64,000 bases of DNA from Agapanthus africanus. Lineage: Eukaryota > Streptophyta > Magnoliopsida > Asparagales > Amaryllidaceae. The translations under genes and the position numbers were made by a program. Positions 33,877-46,704 of the stretch are shown piece after piece. Within the stretch, counting starts at the first letter, position 1. Every line of letters begins with the position of its first letter. The DNA lies in NCBI GenBank assembly GCA_030015575.1, contig CM057339.1, positions 772,598,809-772,662,808 of the forward strand, given 5' to 3'. The notes below the pieces were generated by a model. It searched no databases and was not told where the DNA came from. It saw only the letters and a program-made list of their open reading frames with translations.

Positions 33877-35965
33877 TTATCTCGAAACCAAATGAAGCCT
33901 ATTATTTATACAACTCTTAAGTCCTCTTAAAGAATTTGAAGAATAGTAACTAAGACTAGTGCCCTTCCGAGGCATCGGATTACCACTATGATCATCACCC
34001 TCTTTGGATCGCTTTTTCTCTCGATGCCAATTGCCTTGTTCTGTAAGGTATTCTTCAATATCAAATGCATATATTGCTTCTCGTCCAATTACCTGAATCC
34101 CTGCAATTACAAGAACATTTCCAATATAAGATTACTAGTATTAGCAAGAAAATCTGAAATCTGACAAGAATTTGATGAACAATTGAGTATTGCACCTTTA
34201 GCCGGAAATTAGAATCTGGATATTCGGAATCTCGATATGCAACGAAAGACGACAGTCTTCTTATAAATCTGTTGTTTTGAGATGCTATTATTTAACCATC
34301 TTTTATTATCAAGTGGAAGGAAAGAAAGAAAGGCTGAATTAATTAGGATAGAGCAAAACTAATGTCTCTGGCCAAACAAATTAATAATTACTCTCTAGCC
34401 TACTTCTAACAACTTAAATAGTATTCTTGCAGTATTGTTTTTGTGCAGGTAAACGTGGAACATCAAGATGGATGTTCCACAAACTTATAGAAAGAGCACA
34501 AGGTGCTACTTTCTATAAATTCGCTAACCCCTGCATTTGATCCCATCTCACCCACCAAAGTACACAAGGAAAAGAAAGTGATAATGTTTGTAACCAACTA
34601 AAAGGATATGAAGCCGATTGAGAAACTAGGTTAATAAAAGATGACTTCATTATGTAAGAAACTAGATCAGGATATCGAGATAGAGGGGGGAGGAGTGAGG
34701 GAGGAGTGAGAGAGGAGAGGTGGGGAGGGAGGGGAGGTGGCTAATCTACTTCCTAAATGATGCTACATAATTTCTATAGACTACTGATTTGGGAGAACAT
34801 ATGCCTTTTCTCAGCAAATGTGAGCATTATATAGACGCGGTAGGCTTGAAGAAACCACAGGTGCATGAAACCTAATTCATTAAGAATGAGCCCATGTTCA
34901 TCCCCCTACTTATTTTCTTAAATGAAATACATATATGGCTCTTCCGGATTCCTTCCCTTATCACATCCGAATCATGAATATAAGATTATATTTTCAAATT
35001 CATTTAATGATTCCGGATTCTTTCCCCTTAGTAAAATTCAGATAGTTGTAAAGATTTGGTCGGTTTCTTTTTAAAATATGCAAATTGTGTATAACTGGTT
35101 AATCAACATTTTGTAATCATGCATGACCCTAATCATTCATAACCCGTCCATGTTCCTTCACTCTAAAATGAGATACAAATGTAATTTATTTTTAAATCTA
35201 TTTGTGGAATTAAATCTGAATCTTGGCAAGAAGATGTTTTCTATAATGATTGTAGATTCGTTGTCCTATAGAAAAATGGATGTCATTGTCAGGATGATGT
35301 TCTAAGAAATTTATTTACAAATCATGTACACTCAGTGAACCAAGCCTTCATTCATTTGGTGGTACCTAATAGCTGTAAGGCTCTTAAGAAAAAGAGGATA
35401 ATGGTTGGTTGATACTTTGTGATTTTTGCTATTGTAATGCACAACTCTTGGGAAAGCAATTTGAAACAACTTCTTTCAGTCGTGGTCATCTCTTTGGATG
35501 CAACATGACATTGTCGAAAAAGGCAAAACGATTTAAATTTATTACCCTTTTTCTATATATAATAAAAAGATGTAGGTTTGCAACAAGGTATTGTTATAAT
35601 AAAATACTTCTATATTCTTTTTGCACTAAAGGACTTAAACATAATAGAACTTTTGAAAGTTTTCAAGTTAAAAGTTGAAATGGTTTTGAAAATAATTAGT
35701 TTCAGCTGTCTGTCTGTTTGATTTTTTTTTAGAAAACTCTTGCAGAACATATGACAAACTACTAATGTGGGTGAGTCTCGATGAACTCATATCCTAACTT
35801 CTCTCTTTGTATCTTCACTCTTTTTCGAATTTCCTTCCAATGTATTATACATACCTTGGCTAACTGAAGCTTATGATGTTCTTTAGGGAAAATAATTCCG
35901 GCCCTGAAGTCGATCGTGAAACGATTCGAGAGAGTTTGTTGTATCAGCATGGGCTTTCTTGCAAC
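33877..35965 (-). pseudogene. Unrecognised minus-strand gene fragment, two exons
   Basis: The upstream exon (35855-35965) is exactly 37 codons between a ttcag acceptor and a gtatgt donor. It contains RKPMLIQQTLSNRFTIDF and FPKEHHKLQLAK. After a 1.76-kb intron, 33877-34092 reads 71 codons in phase (VIGREAIYAFDIEEYL, then Lys/Arg-rich WHREKKRSK) to a TAA. The phase match and splice sites argue that this is or was a real gene. I do not recognise the family. An in-frame stop lies just upstream of the first exon, so at least one more upstream exon is needed; an ATG near 36040 is possible but out of frame without splicing. Confidence 0.45.
34093..35854 (-). other. Intron or intergenic sequence, no feature
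   Basis: AT-rich sequence with a purine-rich G-run tract at about 34683-34740 (ggggggaggagtgaggg...). Small ORFs here (about 35123 and 35409) look random. Confidence 0.4.
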
Positions 35966-37998
35966 CTGAATATCTGAGAATTTGAATCATTTGTAATTGA
36001 CAGGTCAATTGCTCCGAGAAAAACAGTTGCCGTTACGCGACATGCCATAGAAAAAAGTTATGGTGGCAGTAGAAGAAGAGTTCACTGCTGAGATTCCTGA
36101 TAGCTAAGCTGATCTCTTGTTTGATCTTCTGGAGGGTTGAGATTGTTCTTGATGCTCCCCCTTGTTTGATATATTGAGACATTGTAATGCTCATTTGATG
36201 ACAAAATGCGACGAAGTTTAGCGGTTAACGATTTCTGTCACTGCAATCTTTTACTGATTTATTCAACTCACAAATTGCATAGCGAATCTTTTCATTTAGA
36301 ACCAAAAGGATTGCGTAGTAGGTTGTGTGTGATATTTTTAAGCAAGTGGTTATGCGTTCGATTCCTATTGAGGGCATGATGATTTAAAAAATTTGATGCA
36401 GTTTCATTAAAATTTCGTTGGATTAACCTCCGTTTTAATTAAAAAAACAGGTTTGTGTTGTTGGTTATGATGGCTGGAGTTATTTTTGATGTCAAGTTAT
36501 ATATAACTTCAATTTGTATCCGCTTAGAACCTAATGGCCTTCGTAGTAGTGATAATAAGAGTTGTTTTTGAAGTATATGGATACACCAGTATTTTTGCAC
36601 CTGCAATTTATTATTCATATATGGAAATTTATATTTGGAATTTAAAAGCATATGAGTGAAAGATGTTTTATTTGGGGAGAAAGGGGGTATTTTTTTCTTT
36701 TTTTGGAAAGTTAGAATATTATTTAAAATTTTCCGATAATAAAAGTTGATATATGTATCTAAAGTACAACAAATATCTTTTAAAAAATTCTTGTTTGTTA
36801 TAACTTTTTCTAAGAATGAGAATTGTGTCATTTTAGCTTTTAGCTTACACAATTGATCGTAAATTTAGTTGGGCCAATATAAGTTAGAATTATAATATTA
36901 GAGATAAACCATGGTTTGCATTGAGATATTTATTTTTTAGCTAGATGGAGTTGATGTTTCCTGCTCTATGTAGTTATTTAAAATTATATTTTGCCTGAGT
37001 GAATATTTCAGGACTTTTCATTATTTCAACTTTTACGATTGTAATGAATAGAAATATTTTTACTCCAAGAACAAAACCAAACATGCAGAGTTAGAAAATT
37101 TGGAGTTGAAGGGGCTATTTGGGAATGGGGTTAAGTTTTCTAAACTAGAGTTCATAACGGTAGTAAAACTTGACTCTAAGGCCTTGTTTGGGGACAGGGT
37201 TTAGTTTAGTAAACTGCAGTTACACAATTTAGAAAGCTAAACTCCAAAATGCTAATCAAAGCCTGTTTAGGGTCCATTTTTGGAGTTTGAGGATTGCAAA
37301 TCACAGTTTCCAATATGAATATGATTAACCTTCTTTAAGAAACGGCAGCCAAAACATCCAACGAGGCCCACGAGGGGCTCAAATCCAATGGGCAAATCCA
37401 TCAACTTTTTTCCTTTCTCCATGCATGATGTTTGCCATTATAGGAATGCAGCTATGTAAAAGAAAATATTTGGTTAGAAATAGTAAAGGAAATTCAATAT
37501 TTGCCGTGTTAATTGCAAGTAGAAGCGTACAAATCCACCGTTTAGTTGCTTACAAGTTTTTTTAATTGAATATCTAAATTTAAACAACCTTTTGTTTCTT
37601 TTGTTTCTGGCAGAACAAAAAATCAAAAGAGAATGCGGCATTTGTTGCAACTTACGATTTATTTAAATGTAACATCATTGATAATTGTTGTGATTTCCAT
37701 AGTTTGAAACATTTATTGAAACCAACTTGCAAGATATTTTTTTGTATTTTGGCAACAAAATGTTATAGCCCCCAACCCAAATCTCTTGAAAAGGTTACTT
37801 CAAATGCTATTCATGCAACTCAACAACTTACGGGGTTGTTTTGTGTACATAATAACCTTTTACGTAAATAACACCAATCAATTACCCTTCCCCTCTGTCA
37901 CGTGAGTTCCCACAGGGCAAAATTAATCATAAGCACGACACCCCTTCCTCTCTCACATGCATGGTTCCTGTGCCTCTCCTCCCTCCCTCTAGACTTGT
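35966..37998. other. AT-rich region, no gene; MITE-like block near 37090-37330
   Basis: No coding signal was found. The block at 37090-37330 contains several copies of ttggagtt...taaactcc-type motifs and ggccttgtttgggga, which resemble hAT-type MITE ends in plants. The borders are not clear. Confidence 0.35.
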
Positions 37999-38439
37999 CA
38001 CTACTAAAATGGGGGGTTGCCCCTACGGATAGGCAGATTTATTTTGGCTCTACAGATTAGTCCGTAGGACCAGACGGTTGCCCCTACGGTCCTAGACGTT
38101 TAATTTAAAAATATTAAATCTTAATTTGTTATTTGCCCCTACAGAGCCACAAACCAAGAACCTACGGACAAATCCGCAGGGACATCTAAATATGGATTTA
38201 ATAGAAAAGGCACATAATTTCCCTACGCGCTGATTATCTCTCCTCTCTCTCGCTCGAGCGCACGAAACCTCCCAAACCCCTTTTCTCGTCGCCGATCTCG
38301 TCGCCGATCTCACCGATCTCGTCGCCGTTCTCTCTCTCTCTTTCCCGATCTCGTCGCCGTTCTTCCTCGTAGCCGATTATCGATTATCTCCTCCACCGAA
38401 CAGGTAAGTAATTAAATCTTCAATTAAAGAAATTTTTGA

Positions 38440-38580
38440 TTATTTTAGGGGTTGGGGTTGGGGTTCGGCTAGGGTTGCGGTTGGGGTTGGTGTTGGGTTA
38501 GGGTTAGGGTTGGGACTGGGGCTGGTGCTGGGGTTGCGGTTGGGGTTAGGGTTGGGGTTCGGCTGGGGCTGGGGCTAATG
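38440..38580 (+). repeat. Degenerate ggggtt repeats in CACTA intron 1
   Basis: Dozens of ggggttg, ggggctg and gggttagg hexamer-like units follow the first donor site. They are G-rich and telomere-like but irregular, so this is not a telomere. Confidence 0.85.
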
Positions 38581-39093
38581 AGATATTGGTGGAGGGAAAT
38601 GGAGTGGATGAGGGACCAACGAAATCCATAGAATCAGTGAGTATATAATTCACTGCTTTCATACCATACAAGGAGGCAATATTATTTCTCTATTTATTAA
38701 TTCTTAAAATGACATAGATTATACCTTTTGATACAATTACAAAGGCACTACCCTATATAAAGAAGTTACAACAACTCTATCTTATCTAACTTCATTCATG
38801 GTCTTACATGAGATAGAATAACTTAGTTATATTTTCAAACAATTATAGCTATATTTTTCAGTTGTAGAATTTTAAACTAGTTAATAAATAGACAAGATAT
38901 CGTTAAGTAACTTATACGGGTCGAAGTTCAGCCATATACTTCGAGACTAGTTGATGCACAAGTAAAACATTGTAATATTTGAGGGAAGTAAACAACATGA
39001 AAACAATGGATCTTGCTTAAGATGCTAAAAGTTCGTAGGAATCGAAAAACATGGTCCTGCCGTAAGCGAGCCTGTGTGGTGTCGTCCTCTCTT

Positions 39094-39280
39094 CATTGAC
39101 ATGCACACATACACGCGCACATACACGCAGGGCCTAATACATAAATTTGCACTTTCATTCTCTCTACGGACACTTGCACCACACATGCACGCATACACAT
39201 GACCTAATACATAAATATGCACTGTCCTCTGTACATAGACTTGCACACACACATGCATGCATACACACAGGGCCTAGGAC
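39094..39280. repeat. CA-rich minisatellite (about 3 units)
   Basis: Units share cacatgcacgcatacac, cagggcctaatac, and ataaat(a/t)tgcact. Confidence 0.7.
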
Positions 39281-39662
39281 AAATATAAAACAAAAAAAAC
39301 ATCATATTTCAATACCTTTTTGCGTATGTATCAAATACTTGCAAAGTTGATTTGCTGTCAATACGGAACATTTTCTATCCGTATATCATTAGATAAATAG
39401 AAAGGAAGAAAGTTCGATATGTATGCGCTACTCCATGAAGGTCAATTGAACAGTGTCGGTGGTAATAAAAACAATAACAAAGAATTGAATTTTGATTGCC
39501 ACATTGCAGGAGAAAACTTTTCTGACACCGTGTACCCAATTTTCCCACACACAGCCCTTCACACATGAAGGTTGGCAGAAGATGTTTTTCTGCTAACACC
39601 TTCAGCATCATCGAGACTTAATTGCATTTGAAAGGAGGATATATATTCTTTCAACTTGAATA

Positions 39663-41661
39663 TGTTGGGTTACGGCAGCGCCCCCGCCATCAATCTGAGG
39701 CCAAATGCGGAACAAAAACTTTTCAAAACTTGGCGCTACCGCAACCTTTATCCGGATCGAACCATTAACGCTAAACTAGCAAACTACTAAGAAGTTAGAA
39801 TGGCTATACCGATCGATCCGTGTCCTTTGGTCTTTGGCCACCATCCCAAGCTCCTCGCGGCATCTCCGCTCTCCGTTCTCCTTGTCGGAAGGGCACCACA
39901 TCAATGAGTCATTTTACGGTCTCCCGCTTCATCCGAAGCAACTCGGACACGAAGTTTGCTAGCCGACGTGTCCAAGGTGAAGTAGAGAATGTGTGCGATC
40001 ACTTCATCTCAAGCATCCATTGATTCTCATCGCATGAGAGTGTATGGATGGAGGTTGAAGATGAAGTCATTTGTGGAAATGGTGAGCTAGAGGAAGAAGA
40101 GGAGGAGGAGCCTTTTGTTGTGTTATTGTGTTGAATGATAATGAGAGCAAGAAGAAATAATACAAGAGCTAACCTCAAGCCATATAGCTGCCCTCTCTCT
40201 CTCCATCCATCAATTCAACACAATAAACAATTCCAAATGTGACATTAGCACAAGTAAAGAGACCATAAGTCACTAAGCATGTCCATGTCACATTAAATGC
40301 ACCTCATCATGAAATCCACTCACATTTTCCACCATTTGTAAACATTAATCCAAATGTTTACAACAACAAAAAAATACGGAAACATCTAAAGTAAACTCGT
40401 GACGGATCACAAGGATACCCCTCACCTGTATATGCATACCTGCATCCGCATTCCGACTGAATGCAAATGCGATGAGACTAAAGTAATCCAACGAATCTAA
40501 TATTAGGATCCGGCTTAACCCAAAGCCCACTAGTATGATCCGTCCGATCATGATCCGTGCACGACTGCACGTATATGATCGAACCCTGCCATAATATCAT
40601 ACGGCCTCTACAACGTTTCGCCTGAAACTTGAGAAACCGTCTGTGGGGGACTCTAAAGACTCGTTAATACACTGACTGTGGATTTAACCACTAGCACGTC
40701 AGTGGTACTAGCTGTACGTAACGGGCTACCAGGTATTGACCAAAAGGGAGGTCGATGAGCGAACTCATCCTGACACCCTACTGAGCCTGTCAGTGACAAT
40801 ATCTGTACAGTCCGGTCCGTTCGTCTATGAGTATCGCATGTCGGTCCTAGGGAGTTGGTAAAAATCATACCCCCAAAAGCGGTACAAGTCATGTCGGAGT
40901 GTATCCCAAAACACCCTGAGATACTACTGGAATACCTACCAGTAAATCTCCTGCCTTGGCCAAGGACTTCGTGTAATGGCTCTCCTAGACACAGCGCGAT
41001 CTCACCCCCAATACCGGGAGAGACGAAACCCCTGCCGATCCGCTCACTGCCTCCATGTGGCTCGGGACTGTACCCAACTAAAACCTGTTTGCACGACTCC
41101 TTTGAGCCGTGGTAGGGTAGTAATCAAAGCACAGTGGGAACTCATACGAGACAAATGATGATCTCAGGTCGATGAACTGCTATCTGACGCTAGGTATAAT
41201 ACCAACCAGCATGTTCCCGGCGGGTCCTGTCCGGTGTACTCATAACCCAATGAGCACCTGTATACGTCTTAGGTGAACCAACTGACACCAATAGCTTGTG
41301 AGACCAGCCACCGCCCTTCATCGGGGTCTCGATCGTATACACTAGTCTACTAATGGAGTATCGATGCCCAGTCTCGAACCTCCCACGACTAGGGACCTTT
41401 TAAGGATGTGCTTATTGACCCCAGCTCCCACGTATATGATCGCCATCATACTGCTGGTAGTCAAGCAAGAATCCTAAGGGCTCTATCAACGTGCAATAGT
41501 GATCTGTAACATCACCTAAAGCAGTACACGATGATAAAGATAAGCCAGATAGCATACTATCATCTCGAGTAAGATTGTCCTACCGGCATAGGTCCCCCCT
41601 CAATCATTGCAATCACGTGCCTATGATCCAATAATTGACTTTGAGGGCACTATATCCAACA
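39663..41661 (-). mobile_element. 3' LTR of copia element G (1,999 bp)
   Basis: Family B LTR, minus strand, from TGTTGGATATAGTGCC at 41661 to CCAACA at 39663. It is followed on its high side by the reversed polypurine tract atctcccacttgc, so the internal region extends to the right. The left flank is GAATA (39658-39662). It is closely similar to the B LTR at 11132-13161. Confidence 0.9.
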
Positions 41662-43944
41662 ATCTCCCACTTGCACTCAAGTCTAATTATTGCGATGTCG
41701 CATACCACAGCCCGTGTGATACTGAACACCCAACTCCTCTACTGATCAGTCTCACAAAACCCGTTTATGAAACTATTGCGTTCGAGGAATAGCCTCAGTG
41801 AGTAGATCCGCTCTAATGTTTCTTTCTATGTCTCTCTTTATCTCAAGTTCGCGGAGAAAGTCATCTCCCGAAATGAGCAATACATGTCTTAGAATATGTC
41901 TGGATATCTGATGGGACCTAGTTCATAAATGAACTCCAAATCCAAACTTCTGTGACTGTATCGTCAACTGAACTTAATCAGTATCCTGCGCCATACCTCC
42001 CTCAGTATCCGCTTGGACCACCTGTCCAAACTACTGGCCCTCGTTAGAGGAAAAACTATAACTCTGACAGTCACTCTGTCATCCAAGTCACCTTGGAAGC
42101 CTGGAATGATAACTGTCTCCCGAAGGAGGCTGTCGTTATCAAATCCCTAGAACATCTTCTTTTGTTCTAAAACTGCTTCTGAACATTTCTCCAGGATTGG
42201 ATTAATATCAACTTATTGCATCTAGTGCAAAAACAACATCTGGTGTGATACTTGATATCTCATGATTGAATTAATTGACTAAGCAGGTGATATGCCAATC
42301 ATGCACATCCCTCTCCCCTTTAGTCTGTAAGACATCTTTAGAGAGGGTGACTCCATCACTTGCAGGTATACTACCGTGCCAGGAGTCGTCCATTCTAAAA
42401 CACCTTTAGAATGCTGTCTAAGTACCCAGATTAGGAAACTACCCAAATCTAGATCTAAAACCATAGATCTAGTAACTAGAATGTCTGATATTATATCCAA
42501 GCCTTATGTGGAGAAACCACTATGTGACAACCAAAGTATAACCGATCGTAGTATAGGAATTTCACTTCCTACTATGTGTATGTCATCCAAAAACCAGGAC
42601 ATCACACCCTACTACTATCTTAACAGATCCATCCCCTATTCTGATGAAATCAAAAACCTATGACTGTCACATCAAAAATAGATGATCTATCTCCGCTATA
42701 TCTGCTTTAGTCTATAAATAGACACAAGTTACTTGTCCACTGTGCTTCCGCTACTCCCACTGACTACAACAACCCTCTGGCAGAGTCATATACACGTGCA
42801 CTTCTAAAGCTAGTTTAGAACGACGCTATACTCATCCTCCTGCCGGGTCTCATAGCATGGAACAACACTAGTGTCAAGTCTGGGTAAACAAGAACCTCCC
42901 TGTCACCGTCCTTGAGGCTACCGGAGTACCTCTCGGGTGCTTGAGGTTACCCACCAATTCTGCGGAGTGGCTAATGGAATGTCAATCCAGATTGAATCTT
43001 TAGGTCCTATTAAATTTTCAGTAATCGTTTGCGGTTCTGGAATCACTTTTAGTTCTACCATACTCCCACTACTGTTTTCTGAAAAAAGTCCATTTTATTA
43101 AAACTGTGGCGAGTTAAGAACAATATCACTGTTGATCTTCCAGATGGTAGAAAGTCAACCCTCGTCATAGCCTGGGTTAACCCACAAACTGCCATTACAA
43201 AAACATGTCTTGAGTTATCCAGAGTCTGGTTTTAAGCATAAGCCGGACAACTCCATATACCTTAACATCGTTAAGATATGATCCATTCTATATCCAATAT
43301 AGAAATATAGGCGCAGATTTAATTGGAACCAGATTCAAATCATGGAGTTGTCTCCAGTGCATGTCAACTAAATGGAGAGAGGCCGATCAGCATTACTCAA
43401 CTTAGGAGTGCATCCAATTATGAGTAACCTGAAAGAGATACAAGTTTCTCAAAACCATTACTATCAACTGAATACCATACACAAGTATCTACATCTTCGA
43501 TTACCTTGAAGGATCCTGATACTTGCAACACGTGGTTCTCTACTTTACTCTTATACCTATAACTTCTCAAAACTTAGACCTTGTATTTCTACGAAACACT
43601 TGTCTAAAAACTAGAGAAGTCACAAGTAAACAGAATATAGTACGAGTACCAACCCCTCTGTCCTAATGGACACTGGACAATATACAATACTTTGTATAAG
43701 TCCCCTGAGTTGAATAACTCAAACCCTGTGCGTCGTAAGTTGAAAACTGTACCATGGTTATGAAGAATTACACCGCTGTTGAATGCTCCTTACCTAACCA
43801 TCAACTGATATAGGTAAATGTCATGGACATAATTTCAAAAGGTTATATCTCACTTTATAAAAATAAACGTACAGATATATCAGTTTGAAATTGGTGCATA
43901 ACAACGGATATTCAAAACCAAGTATTTGCCGTCCGGCAAAAGCC
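41662..43944 (-). pseudogene. Degenerate copia pol of element G
   Basis: Minus-strand pol running from the polypurine tract through RNase H and RT. An RT active-site motif FLDDI is encoded at 42579-42593 (complement), a Y-to-F change from the usual YLDDI or YVDDI. It is colinear with G' (61279-63365). There are many stops and no long ORF. Confidence 0.75.
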
Positions 43945-43949
43945 CAGGT

Positions 43950-46699
43950 TGTAACACCCGAGCTCAATACTACTATTTCTGTTACTGGTTGAGTGTTAGA
44001 TATTGCTCATTTCATTTATCTTACTTGTTTGGGTCTTACTGTAAAATTTTAACTGGCTAAGCCATTTCTGCAGATAACAAATTTTAACACCTAAAGTAAA
44101 ATTAAAAATATCTATCTTGGCCTACTCGTCACCCCTAGCCGCGTGGTAGCGTCCGTGCGTCGAGTTCTCATCCCGTTCGGTGAAACGGGCGAGTTTGGAC
44201 AACTACGCGCGCGTGCAGGTATCCGACTTGGGGGTATGCTTTTTAATCATAAAACATTTCATTTTAAAATTTGGAACCCGCTTAAAATCCTATTATTTGA
44301 ATTTCAAATTTTTGGACCCAACCCGGGCGCGATTTGGAAATGTTTCATTTAGCGCCAAAATTCCAAATCAATAAAATATTCAAAACTATATTATAACCAT
44401 TCAAATCCTACTGTTAATTGATACTTATAATCTATTAAATCTTTAAAATCTAAATCTGTTAGCCATTAAAAAAATCCCCTGGCCAATCACGAGGTTTTCT
44501 TTACCCCGTGGGCCCCCTCCTATCCCTCTCTCTCTCTCTTTCTCTCTCCATCTCTCTCTCTCTAACTCTCTCTCTCTTCCTTATATATATTTTCCCCATG
44601 CATTTTTCTTCCTGGAGAAACTGTAGCCCACGAGAAAAGCTAACCCATCGCGAACCCTAGCCCAGCCGCCTTCGCCATCGCCTCCGCAACCCTGACGCCG
44701 GCGCCAACGCCACCGTCGCCGTCGACTCCGCCTCCTCTTCCCAACCTCAGCATCTTCTCCTTCTCCCCGAGTGCTCGGCGCCGCAACAGAGATCCCGGCC
44801 AACCCCGTACCTTCTCTGTACGGCCGGAGACATCGCCGGCGACCTTCGTCGTCGTCACCCGCGCCACCTTCAGAGCCTCCTCATCACCGCGCACCCCAGA
44901 CCCGACCACTTCCTCTCCCCCTTCACTTTCTTTCCTTCTCCAGCCCTAGCGGTCGCCTGAAACATCCTCGCCGGCTCCCCACCGCCGTCGACCCCATCGC
45001 TGGCACGACCTCTGCAACCCCCTGTAAGCCTTCTATTCCTTTCCTCCTTCCTTTTTCTCTGGTTCCCTTTCATTCGTGTTTGCGCAACTTGATGTTTTAC
45101 TGTTCCCTTTCTCGCCGGAATTCGGCGATGCCGACGATGTGATCCGACGTTCCAGCGAAGTACCCCAGTCCGCGTGGTCCCATTGTTCGTTGTTTGGGTT
45201 CAATCCGTGAACCGTGCGTCCGTCGCGTGTTTCCCCACCGACGTTACGTTCCGTTTTTCCCGGTTCGCGACCCGTCGAGGCAAGTATCACTTGCTACATG
45301 CTATACTATACAATTATATATGTTTTGACTCATTAAACCTGCAAAACTTAACTCGGTATGGTTATTTCCTCATTGGGTTGCAATATGACATATATCATTT
45401 TACAGTTAACATGGAAATTACAATTTGCTACTATTAACCTACGAACCAAGTTTACCTGTTAATCACATTTTACCGTTAATAGATTATAGCACTTTCCTAT
45501 GTAGTTCTATTACATTCGGATATTCAAAGACTTGATATAACGGTATTGCATCATCCTTTAAACTGTTGCACCGTTAAGGGTGCTCAAAACCTGTTAATAT
45601 AATAAAATAGTTGCACTATATTAATGCACTATGGTGATTGAATGAACTGCTTATTTTACTGCTGTTAATCCCCTGTTCGACTACATATCTGTTGTGAGCA
45701 CACCCACGACATCGTACATCTCGACTTGACTTGTTACCCATGATATATGTTGTTGCACCTGACATGGCACTGTTTACTGTTGACCTGACCTGTTACCTGA
45801 TCTCGTGCCTAATGCCAACAAACCTGACATGTCGTCCTCATGAACCATTCCTGTTGTCTATCCAGACAAACCTACTGTTACCTGATCTCGTGTTGGCATT
45901 AGTTCTTGACTACTGAATACCTGACCTGACACATATAACTTGGGGGTACGGGGAAATCAAAGGTGTAAACTAAAGTGTAACTTAAAAGGGTATTACTTGA
46001 TCCGTGGTCCCAGGGGGTAACGGGACAGAGCCATTCGTGACTCTTACATTTTCCTGATCCGTGGTCCCGGGGGGCAACGGGACAGAACCACTATTGGTTC
46101 CCATCTTCCTGATCCGTGGTCCCGGGGGGTAACGGGACATATCCTTTGAGTTACATGGAGGTTTACCCAATTTGATTTCAAAGACTTTAGAATAGAAAAC
46201 CTGATAGAACAGTTTAGTTACCCACTGCACACTACCCTGCACTGCTTGTTTCATACTATCACTTTATTCATGTTTATTTCTGCATTGCCTATTACACTGT
46301 TTAGATTATATTATTGGTTGACATGACGCGCTGACGTCTGGGTTTTGCATGGCCCAGATTCTTTACCATTGTCGCTGACCGAGCAGGAGTACTTCAGCCA
46401 GCAGGCTGATTTGTGAGTTCTGTAGTGGTTAGTTTTATTTCCTGCATTCTTATTTCCAGATATGAGCCCGCATTATTGGACATACTCTTCTGTTATTGTA
46501 TTGGATCATTTGCTTCCGCACTTATTTATCATTGACTCTTGTTATTCTGGATTGTGGACATGTGTTAGATAGTTTTATCTTGTTCTTGATATCTCTACAG
46601 CCGTAATGTGACTGTGGATGGATACTTCCTACCCACAGGTAGCATGGTTGGCTATGTCACGTGCCCAATCTAGCATACTCTGGGAAGCGGGGCGTGACA
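43950..46699 (+). mobile_element. Solo LTR H, Ty3/gypsy (2,750 bp)
   Basis: This starts TGTAACACCCG and ends GGGGCGTGACA, flanked by the perfect 5-bp duplication CAGGT (43945-43949 and 46700-46704). No internal region is present, so it is a solo LTR inserted into pol of G. The ends match those of element J. It carries a CT microsatellite (about 44521-44578) before a GC-rich segment, and three tandem units with gatccgtggtccc. ORFs in it are chance products of GC-rich sequence. Confidence 0.9.
45994..46140 (+). repeat. Three ~57-bp units in solo LTR H
   Basis: The block cctgatccgtggtccc followed by a G-run and aacgggaca occurs three times. Confidence 0.85.
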
Positions 46700-46704
46700 C
46701 AGGT

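Larger units (their letters stand above)
37999..39662 (+). mobile_element. CACTA element F, 5' terminus to intron 1
   Basis: The element starts CACTACTAAAAT, the canonical CACTA terminus, preceded by TGT (possible 3-bp target duplication). It is followed by subterminal cccctacggat and gtccgtagg motifs (38020-38190). A pyrimidine-rich non-coding exon (about 38220-38403) ends at a cag/gtaagt donor at 38403/38404, and intron sequence runs to 39662, where the LTR of copia G begins. Element D starts in just such an intron and continues with the acceptor at 15340, so F looks like the missing 5' part of a D-type element. Confidence 0.8.

Noticed and set aside
38440..38580. Interstitial telomere
   Set aside because: The units are irregular ggggttg/ggggctg repeats inside a CACTA intron, not uniform TTTAGGG.
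11132..41661. The two similar family B LTRs (11132-13161 and 39663-41661) as ends of one giant element enclosing the CACTA and gene region
   Set aside because: The primer site lies left of the first LTR and the polypurine tract lies right of the second, so both internal regions point outward.
44581..45142. ORFs in the GC-rich part of solo LTR H as genes
   Set aside because: Overlapping ORFs occur on both strands in compositionally biased LTR sequence, with no conserved domain.
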